Shown here piece by piece: positions 44,001-50,951 of a stretch of 64,000 bases of DNA; position 1 is the first letter of the stretch, and each line of letters begins with the position of its first letter. The stretch is taken from assembly GCF_030269925.1 (NCBI RefSeq), contig NC_085123.1:4464001-4528000 (forward strand). Reading direction: 5' to 3'. A program made the position numbers and the translations under genes. A model generated the notes under the pieces. That model was not told the origin of the DNA, made no database searches, and saw nothing but the letters and a program-made list of their open reading frames with translations. The DNA is from Bombyx mori. Taxonomy: Eukaryota > Arthropoda > Insecta > Lepidoptera > Bombycidae.

Positions 44001-44668
44001 GTGCCGCAATTCCAAGGAGTATCCCTGCAAGCTTCCGGGAGTATCGGGATACTTGGGGTCGACATTTCGAGCGATGTCCAATTTCGGAGTCATTTGGAAG
44101 GCAAAGCCAAGTTGGCGTCCAAAATGCTGGGAGTCCTCAACAGAGCGAAGCGGTACTTCACGCCTGGACAAAGACTTTTGCTCTATAAAGCACAAGTCCG
44201 GCCTCGCGTGGAGTACTGCTCCCATCTCTGGGCCGGGGCTCCCAAATACCAGCTTCTTCCATTTGACTCCATACAGAAGAGAGCCGTTCGGATTGTCGAT
44301 AATCCCATTCTCACGGATCGCTTGGAGCCTCTGGGTCTGCGGAGGGACTTCGGGTCCCTCTGTATTTTGTACCGCATGTTCCATGGGGAGTGCTCTGAGG
44401 AATTGTTCGAGATGATACCAACGTCTCGTTTTTACCATCGCACCGCCCGCCACCGGAGTAGAGTTCATCCATACTACCTGGAGCCACTGCGGTCATCCAC
44501 AGTGCGTTTCCAGAAGTCTTTTTTGCCACGTACCATCCGGCTAAGGAATGAGCTCCCCTCCACGGTGTTTCCCGAACGCTATGACATGTCCTTCTTCAAA
44601 CGAGGCTTGTGGAGAGTATTAAGCAGTAGGCAGCGGCTTGGCTCTGCTCCTGGCATTGCTGAAGTCTA
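41087..44668 (+). mobile_element. CR1-like LINE with intact ORF but no 3' tail
   Basis: A GC-rich 5' UTR (about 41087-41720) and a long EN-RT ORF. Identity as a CR1/L2-like member of the Jockey superfamily is inferred from motifs. The copy stops matching family tails after GGCATTGCTGAAGTC (about 44668). The remaining ~80 bp present in other copies (CATGGGCGACGGTAACC to GGGCAATAAA) is replaced by 62 bp of unrelated DNA and then a piggyBac-like element. No separate ORF1 is seen upstream. I found no target duplication. The left boundary is estimated from the change in base composition. Confidence 0.8.
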
Positions 44669-44774
44669 TCTCTCAACAAGAAGTCAACCTCTGCTGTGCA
44701 TACGTTACCGTAACATTCGATTAAAAACATTTAACACGTTAACAGTCCGGTGTTACGTATGTGGTACACGGTGA
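41721..44774 (+). CDS. CR1-like LINE endonuclease and reverse transcriptase
   Basis: An uninterrupted 1017-codon frame. The N-terminal endonuclease (residues ~10-240) shows FSNVRGLHSN, LFLTETQ, VVLGDFNAHHQEW and GSSDHCLI. The RT domain has HPIPKKSDRSD and YRPIAITSLLSKVMERI, AVSLDIAKAFDRVWH (Asp 607), NAGVPQGSVLSPTLF and YADD at 691-694, then YKAQVRPRVEYCSHLW. LINE sequence ends near residue 982 (LGSAPGIAEV). The last ~35 residues come from flanking DNA and the first bases of the piggyBac-like element, where a chance TGA closes the frame. Intact family copies appear to end four residues later (HGRR, stop). The catalytic residues are all present, so the enzyme may be functional even though this copy's RNA would lack its usual 3' tail. 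Confidence 0.9.
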   Translation: MKIINRKRVISAIPYFTFNVDFSNVRGLHSNLDAVHHHLETAQPALLFLTETQISTPDDTSYLEYPGYVLEHNFLRKAGVCVFVRADVCCRRLRGLEQRDLSLLWLRVDHGGCTRIYACLYRSHSSDAGSALIEHVQEGTNRVLEQYPSAEVVVLGDFNAHHQEWLGSRTTDLPGRTAYNFALAYGFSQLVTQPTRVPDIEGHEPSLLDLLLTTDPAGYSVVVDAPLGSSDHCLIRAIVPLSRPGRRTTTGYRRVWKYMSADWDGLREFYASYPWGRFCFSSADPDVCADRLKDVVLQGMELFIPSSEVPVGGRSRPWYNNASRDAAHLKRSAYVAWDNARRRQDPNISEERRKYNAASRSYKKVIAKAKSEHVARVGERLNSYSSGSRAFWSLAKAAGGNFCRSSLPPLRKSDDSLAHSAKEKADLLVKLFASNSTVDDGGATPPNIPRCDSSLPEICFTQCAVRRELRLLDVHKSSGPDGIPAVVLKTCAPELTPALTRLYRLSYCTNKVPSSWKTAHIHPIPKKSDRSDPSIYRPIAITSLLSKVMERIINIQLLKYLEDRQLISDRQYGFRHGRSAGDLLVYLTHRWAEALESKGEALAVSLDIAKAFDRVWHRALLSKLPSYGIPEGLCKWIASFLDGRSITVVVDGDCSDTLTINAGVPQGSVLSPTLFILYINDMLSIDGMHCYADDSTGDARYIGHQSLSRSVVQERRSKLVSEVENSLGRVSEWGELNLVQFNPTKTQVCAFTAKKDPFVMVPQFQGVSLQASGSIGILGVDISSDVQFRSHLEGKAKLASKMLGVLNRAKRYFTPGQRLLLYKAQVRPRVEYCSHLWAGAPKYQLLPFDSIQKRAVRIVDNPILTDRLEPLGLRRDFGSLCILYRMFHGECSEELFEMIPTSRFYHRTARHRSRVHPYYLEPLRSSTVRFQKSFLPRTIRLRNELPSTVFPERYDMSFFKRGLWRVLSSRQRLGSAPGIAEVYLSTRSQPLLCIRYRNIRLKTFNTLTVRCYVCGTR

Positions 44775-46001
44775 GCGGTTCCGCCGAGTTAGTGTACCCT
44801 ATGAGGTACACGAGCCGATGTGTTTCTCTACGGGGCCTAGATCCACGGACTTGTCAAATTAGTTAGTGTTTTCTTTGTGGACTTGTGGCCAAGGATCTAA
44901 TAAATGGAAAAAGTCGAAAACATGTCATATTTTTTTTTAATTCTTGGTATAGAAACACGTCATAAAAAACTTAGAAAAAAAGATACAATTTTTTATTGGT
45001 GAACTAAAAGCTTAGAAAAACAAACAACACAATATGCTGTTTTGCAAATTTTACATTGCGTTGATACCCTTTTGGCTTTGGCCCCTGCATATGGAGCAAG
45101 TCGACCTTCATCAAGGAGGTTTTGGCAGCATCTCACGCATCGTCTTCGGATGAATCAAGATTCTTTCTTGCCCAAAAACTCCAAAAAATGTGTGTTTTTC
45201 AGCGGTTTTCTTGAACTAGAAGAAAACGGTCTTCCTGATGATGGCCCTGGTAATCCTGATGGTCCTGATAATTATAATGGTCTTGATGACCTTACATGTG
45301 ATTGCGTTGTTCTTTCCGTGCTGAAAAACCGTATTTCACTGGGTTGGTGTGCCAGTTCGTGCTATAAAAGTTTTTTTACAATGGTTTCATGTGCTGCTAG
45401 AATGCTCAGCTTTTCTCTCCTTCTCTCTTTCGGTAAACCTCTTCTCTTTTTATTGACTGTGCCACAGAGGTCTGTATTGCGAGAAAACATAAATTCTGTC
45501 AAAGGGTCGCTCGTGTAGTAGTTGTCAGTTATCATGCAGCGACCTTCATCAAGTAAACCTTCTGCCAATGTTACTACTATACTTCCGGTATCCAAACCAA
45601 ATACTTGCACACTTTGACCATTGTAAATTTGGTATCCCCAAGTGTAACCTTCTGCAGACCATAGCTTCTTCATGTTATATTTATGTGTTCGAGGGTATGT
45701 ATTGGCGGAAAAGTAGTCTGCCGCGGAAGTGAACCATCGATATGGTAATAAACTAACCATACATACGTCTACTGGAACCACTCATGAGTCTGGGGTACAC
45801 GTTAAGGGTACACGGTAATTTAATTCATAAGTCCGTGTACCGCCCGGTGTACACGGGTATATCCGGGTCAACGACCATATTTTGTTACTTTTAATGCATC
45901 AGTCGATAAGTGGACATCGAATAATGGCCAAAAAATATATAATCACACTTGGACATATGGCGTGTTTCGGAACGCTTGTATAGGGACTGTTAACGTGTTA
46001 A
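44731..46001 (-). mobile_element. piggyBac-like element, decayed
   Basis: TTAA lies at both ends (44731-44734 and 45998-46001). The inverted repeats match perfectly over 18 bases including TTAA (TTAACACGTTAACAGTCC). GTACACGG- and GTGTACC-type motifs recur near both ends. The minus strand encodes the C-terminal third of a transposase with stops. At 1.27 kb it is internally deleted and non-autonomous. Its TIR shares TTAACACGTT with the element at 18832-20618 but differs beyond that, so it is a related but different family. Confidence 0.87.
44993..45781 (-). pseudogene. C-terminal piggyBac-like transposase, broken
   Basis: From 45781 downward the frame reads NMKKLWSAEGYTWGYQIY, GLDTGSIVVTLAEGLLDEG, MITDNYYTSDPLTEFM and NTDLCGTVNKKRRGLPKERR. 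The D in TDNYYTS is one of the catalytic aspartates of the piggyBac (DDE_Tnp_1_7) fold. A TAG interrupts near 45363, and further stops and at least one frame change follow. The same strand then gives RRCVRCCQNLLDEG and CKICKTAYCVVCF before the stop at 44993-44995, the cysteine-rich zinc domain. The N-terminal half, including the first catalytic Asp residues, is missing. The plus-strand 158-codon frame here is antisense. Confidence 0.8.
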
Positions 46002-46891
46002 GTTCAATTCTTTAAGAATGAATGCTTAAATGTGCCTCTACTGTTCAGTGTTGAAGCCATCATATATTTACAGTTTGTAACCTTTGATAAGCAATTTATA
46101 TCAAATTAAAACGTAGTATTAATTAGCCTTCACTTATTAATAAGTCTAGGAAATTTATTGATGTGATGATCAAATAATAACGTGGCTGTATGTAACCGAT
46201 ACAGTATTTATTCTGTACGTGCCAAATTCTGTACTGATTGCAAAGAAAGTAGTATTGAAATTCGGTTAGAATGAAAACTTCATTTTGTTATCCTAGCTAG
46301 TAAAATTATTCTGACTACTTTTATCTTAACAGAATGCGGAGGTGCGCTCTTTACGTTCCTACATTCCTTGATTTACAGCCGGCTCTTTAAGGTAAATACA
46401 TTCAGAGTTTCTGGTTAAGCGAGAATGTACTCTGTTAAAATAGTTTGAAATAACTATTGCGATGGCTTTGGTCTTTTCATGTTCAAACAAATTGTGTTTA
46501 ACATATGCGTATTTCTATAACATATAACCGCGCATTTAATAGTTGATAGTAAAATGAGTGTACTCGTTTAGAACTTATTTTTTATTTCAATGGCTATGAC
46601 ACGGTATAAGTCACCGTGTATTTTTGTGTTGTAATTGTAACATAAAAAATTCAGATTAAGATACGTCATGATGTTATTCATAACCTATTCGTGCCCTCGT
46701 CTGACTATCTTCCTGAATAATACAAGAGAGAGCGAGCTTCCAAAGTCCAAAGTGATACTTTTAATCATGAAATTAATTAGCCTCAGAAGTGGACTACGAG
46801 CTTACTACAGCAACTACAGCGTTGCAGTTTAAAATATAGAATATTCTAATCTAGTACTATATGATCAATAGATTATGAACAATCCTGTGCA
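46002..46891. other. Unrecognised AT-rich DNA
   Basis: No gene or recognised repeat is seen. The missing 3' tail of the CR1-like LINE is not found here. Confidence 0.45.
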
Positions 46892-47087
46892 CCCAACTAG
46901 CCGAGTTTCTCGTCGGATCTTTTCAGTGGGTCGCGATTCCGATCCGTTGGTAGATTCTGCGAAGCGCTGGTCTTGCAAGGACTAGTGTTACCGAATTAAT
47001 TCAAGTTGAGCCCGTTAGCTCACCTACCCATCCGCACGTAGTTGGAATAGTCCCTTAAGTTCCCATCCAATAGGTAGGGGAAAAAAA
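46892..47087 (+). mobile_element. Jockey-group LINE 3' UTR fragment
   Basis: Begins CCAACTAGCCGAGTTTCTCG at the hairpin, with its left arm decayed, and ends CAATAGGTAGGGG plus 7 A. It joins directly to the 47089 repeat. Confidence 0.8.
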
Positions 47088-47088
47088 T

Positions 47089-47466
47089 CGGTTGTCTGTA
47101 AAGTCGGCTTACTGACGATAGTTGAACGTGACAACGTCATAAGAAAATACTGATGGAATGGTTTCATTTTTCAAAAGAAAATTTTAATTTTATTTGTTTG
47201 GTAGATATTTTGTATGGATATAGAGAAGGAGATATTGAATTGATCAAGTTACATTTATTTGTACGCATAAATACAATTATGTCAATTTTTTTTTACAATT
47301 TACATAGTTTTTTTACAAGTATGAATGTGCTTTGAATTGTATTATTGTATAGCAGCTGTCCACGCGGATGCATCGCATCAGAGAGAGGTAACGCCGCATG
47401 AGTCATTTTTTCGTGCGTGCAGCCGGCTCCATCGAATTATAAGATGTTGTCACATCAAAAAATTTA
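47089..47466 (+). repeat. Unidentified transposon-like repeat, copy 2
   Basis: A shorter copy of the 35788-36593 repeat without the nested LINE: left end ATCGGTTGTCTGTAAAGTCG, right end GATGTTGTCACATCAAAAA. The middle differs in length by more than the nested insertion, since the GC-rich segment present at 36400-36490 in copy 1 is missing. Confidence 0.6.
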
Positions 47467-48807
47467 CAACTGTCCAAAAAAAATAAAAATATACATAATC
47501 ATACCAGATTCAATAATACCAAGCTAGAATTATCGACTACAAAAAAATGCTAAGGTTTTAAATGCGGAATCATTTTTACCGATCGCTGATGCTATTTGAC
47601 GATCGGAAGAACGCACACATAATTGTTCTATGCCCGTCCTTGCCTAGGTCTTTTAAATGCAATTCGTATTACTTTCTGAATCATACCACCACAAGAAGCG
47701 GTCTGACATATTAAATTCACAAAATATCACTTTCCTTAAAATAACCAAGAGAAGTAATCGAAATTGGCAGCGGTTTCGGCGTGTTTACCCGCAAAACGTG
47801 ATCAAACCTTGATCCGTGAGATCGTTGCCATCGATCTAATTCTCATTGAATTTGGAGTGTAGCAACAGACGACTGTATTGACTGTAATTTTAGTGGCACG
47901 GAAAAAATATAATAAATAATACTATATATGTATATAGCAATTGGTTTTCATTTTGCGCAAGATTCAAAAGATAAATTAAATTTATCGGATCTCTTTTTTA
48001 CCTTTCTATGCCTATATACTTAATTGTACTGACTAATGCATTGTACCTTTATTAAGGTTTTGTTGTATTCAATTTTGTTGTATTCAACAAAATGGAAATG
48101 GAACATAATTAAAAAAGTTAATTGAAGTAAATACTACCAGGCTAAAAACGAATAATTATACAAAAATTCAAATGGAATATATCCAAATCGGTTTATTTAT
48201 CGCATTCAAAAGTAATTAATAGTGGGATTAACAAACTCACATATATGAATCCTGAAAATATAAAGATCTTTTTTTGGGCAGTCGTGCATATAAGTGGCAT
48301 CAGCAGTAGGACTACGTAAGACTTCGTGTCTTGAATCTTTGGGTCTTGTACCACGTATTAGGTAAGAGGCATGGCTTGGATTATCCATTTATCTCTATTT
48401 TACAATTATACAAACCGTTATCAGTTTATCCTTCTCTTAGACTTCTCCTTAGCCTAAATGCAGACTGCATTTCTAGAGATAGTTTTTTGGTAGATACCAG
48501 TAATAAGCAAGGTGACCTCAACATTTGGGTTCTATACCATTCTGTCTAAATTTGAAGACATAAAAAAAAAAAAAACGTGTGGCACTTAATATTAAAACAT
48601 GAATAAAACAAGACCACGCTATATTAAACATTAATAAAAGCAAAACTGTCCCCTTCACAATCATAAGCTAGACCGCGCGAGAGAGAGATGGGCAGACTTT
48701 TCATGATGCGCACGCAGTGTGACGTCACGCCACGCGTTTATTCACAAACACTACACAAGCGCAACGTGTGAATGTGTTGAACGCGAGCTATATGGTAGGT
48801 GGAGTGA
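47467..48807. other. Unrecognised DNA, GC-richer to the right
   Basis: No gene is seen. At 48660-48790 a CpG-rich stretch with GTGACGTCACGCCACGCG stands out from its AT-rich surroundings. It lies outside the target duplication of Jockey copy B and may belong to another repeat I cannot name. Confidence 0.4.
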
Positions 48808-48824
48808 GGGGTGTTAGACAAAAT

Positions 48825-48862
48825 CATTCCAGTTCCGATCGCAACACGGTTGAGCCCGGACG
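48825..48862 (+). promoter_or_regulatory. Internal Pol II promoter (Inr + DPE) of Jockey copy B
   Basis: With +1 at the A of CCAGTT (48831), GGACG occupies exactly +28 to +32 (48858-48862), as in copy A. An alternative start at CATTCC (48825) would put the box at +33. There is no TATA box at the right distance. Confidence 0.6.
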
Positions 48863-49325
48863 CGTTTTCCCGAGAAATTGTCGCTGCTGTCGCGATTGTG
48901 TGTTTGGATTGCACGACATTGTCGTCGACGTTGTTTTGCATTCCGGACGCTCTGTCGCTGGCATCGCGACCTTGAATCGGTAAAGCGTATTTCGTGTTCG
49001 TTAGTTTTGCATTCGAAACGACAACTCATTTATCATTCACTCATACCATATTATTAAATTTATTTATATTATTCGGCGAGCAAAACAGTCTTTAAAAAGA
49101 CCCCCCACTGAGATCACCGCTTGTTGTGGCACTCACAACCCAGTGGGGCCCCCACCTTCCCAACTTCCACCCCAATCCCCAGCCGACTGCCGTTTTCACG
49201 GCAAAGGCACTCCCCCCCTTGTTGCTGGCACAGCGCAGGGGGTATAACTCCAACTCAGGGGACTCGCCTTTCGGCGAGTGTGCCTTAAGTCCCGGGGATG
49301 CCCCCCCCGGGCAAAAAACCGAAAA

Positions 49326-50936
49326 ATGGAAGAAGAGCTATTAGGGTTTCTCGGGTTTCTTGCCGAGAAGTACCCGGTGCTATCTAACCTCACGGCCGAA
49401 TTCGCGGCCTACAGGGCCGCCCGCGCAAGTTCCCCCCCGCCCGCGTCCCTCGCCGCGTCGTTCAGAGCCGCGCAAACATGCCCCGCCCCCAAATCCATTT
49501 CGAGCGCACGTATTCACGTAGCGACTCATGAAGCGCCTAGCGCCAGCGAGGCGCCTAACGCACCCGCGACGTTTACACCGATCTCGTCCGTCGCGTCGTC
49601 AATCGCCAACTCAGGTTCAGACTCCGATACCGGATCGGAGATGGACTTCGAGTCCGCGACGAGCCCGCAGCCCGGAACCTCGGATGGGTTCCAAACGGTA
49701 AAACGCGGGAAAAAACGTACTCGCGCCGTGGAGTCCCGGAGCTCCACGACAAAACAAACAAAGTCAGCGACTGCCTCCCGTCCGCAGGTAGTCGTGACAC
49801 CGGAGTCGGACTCCAGCCGCCGCGCAACCCCACCGCCGCATCCCAAGCCCGCACCCGCGCAAAAAACCGTCGTCCCGCCCCCGCTGATTCTCCAGGAGAA
49901 GTCAGCCTGGAACCGCGTCTCCCAGGCCCTTCAGGCAAACAAAATAAATTATACCCATGCGCGTAACGTCGCGCATGGGATTCAAATAAAGGTCGCAACG
50001 CCGGGCGACCATAGGGCTCTATCCGCGTACCTCCGAAAGGAGAACATAGGTTTCCATACCTATGCTCTTCAGGAGGACCGCGAGCTCCGCGTAGTAATAC
50101 GCGGAGTTCCGAAGGAACTCGACATAGAGTACGTCAAGGAGGATCTGACCGCTCAGTCCCTCCCGATAGTAAGTGTGCACCGGATGCACAACGGACGCGA
50201 CAAAAAACCATATAACATGGTTCTAGTCGCTCTAGAACCAACCCCGGAGGCCAAGAAAAAGATCGCATGTCTCGCGACAGTATGTGGCCTATCCGGGGTT
50301 ACCATTGAAGCCCCCCATAGACGTGGCACTCCCGGACAGTGCCACAGATGCCAACTCTATGGCCACTCGGCTCGGAATTGCCACGCGCGCCCCCGCTGCG
50401 TGAAGTGCCTCGGCGATTACGCCACGTTAGACTGCTCGCGAGTTAGGGAAACCGCGACCGAACCTCCAAGCTGTGTCCTATGCCTTAAGCAAGGGCACCC
50501 CGCGAATTACCGTGGATGTCTTAGGGCTCCGCGAAAACGTCCGACCCACCCAGCCCCCCGTACCGTCGGCCCAAAGACTTCGGTGCCTTCAGCACCGAAA
50601 CCCGCCTTCGTACCGGCTGCGGTTCCCACCGTCTCGGCGTGGAATAAACCGCTGCCGTATACGAGGTCGGGAACACAAACCGCACCCCAGCCCCCGCTCG
50701 CGACACGTCCCGCGCCGCAGCCCCTGCTCGCACCTCCCCCCGCGCCCGCGTACCGTCCCCCGCAACCCTCAGCCGTCAACGACTTCACGCTCGTGCGCGA
50801 CTTCGTCACGGCGGTCAACTTCGACCGTCTACGATCGTTCGCAGACGCGATGCGAAGGGCGGTAAACCCCGAACAACGGCTCGCGGCCGCGTTCGAATAC
50901 ATGGACGTTTACGAGTCCGTGGTCCGTACTTTCTAA
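49326..50936 (+). CDS. Jockey-group ORF1: gag-like RNA-binding protein
   Basis: 536 residues starting MEEELLGFLGFLAEKYPVL at ATG 49326. The frame is open upstream to 49278, but the chosen start aligns with copy A. A Ser/Pro/Ala-rich N-terminal half with SGSDSDTGSEMD is followed by the PRE_C2HC-type region (VIRGVPKELDIEYVKEDL, VHRMHNGR, YNMVLVAL) and zinc knuckles CHRCQLYGHSARNC, CVKCLGDYATLDC and CVLCLKQGHPANYRGC. In the second knuckle the zinc-ligand His is replaced by Tyr (residue 365, codon 50418-50420), whereas copy A keeps His. Expected to coat element RNA. The His loss may weaken nucleic-acid binding. Confidence 0.92.
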   Translation: MEEELLGFLGFLAEKYPVLSNLTAEFAAYRAARASSPPPASLAASFRAAQTCPAPKSISSARIHVATHEAPSASEAPNAPATFTPISSVASSIANSGSDSDTGSEMDFESATSPQPGTSDGFQTVKRGKKRTRAVESRSSTTKQTKSATASRPQVVVTPESDSSRRATPPPHPKPAPAQKTVVPPPLILQEKSAWNRVSQALQANKINYTHARNVAHGIQIKVATPGDHRALSAYLRKENIGFHTYALQEDRELRVVIRGVPKELDIEYVKEDLTAQSLPIVSVHRMHNGRDKKPYNMVLVALEPTPEAKKKIACLATVCGLSGVTIEAPHRRGTPGQCHRCQLYGHSARNCHARPRCVKCLGDYATLDCSRVRETATEPPSCVLCLKQGHPANYRGCLRAPRKRPTHPAPRTVGPKTSVPSAPKPAFVPAAVPTVSAWNKPLPYTRSGTQTAPQPPLATRPAPQPLLAPPPAPAYRPPQPSAVNDFTLVRDFVTAVNFDRLRSFADAMRRAVNPEQRLAAAFEYMDVYESVVRTF

Positions 50937-50951
50937 AATCACCGGTAATCA

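Noticed and set aside
43869..44468. 199-codon minus-strand open frame
   Set aside because: It is antisense to the RT domain of the CR1-like ORF and has no motif.
45042..45518. 158-codon plus-strand frame
   Set aside because: It is antisense to the piggyBac-like transposase end; the cysteine-rich domain is on the minus strand.
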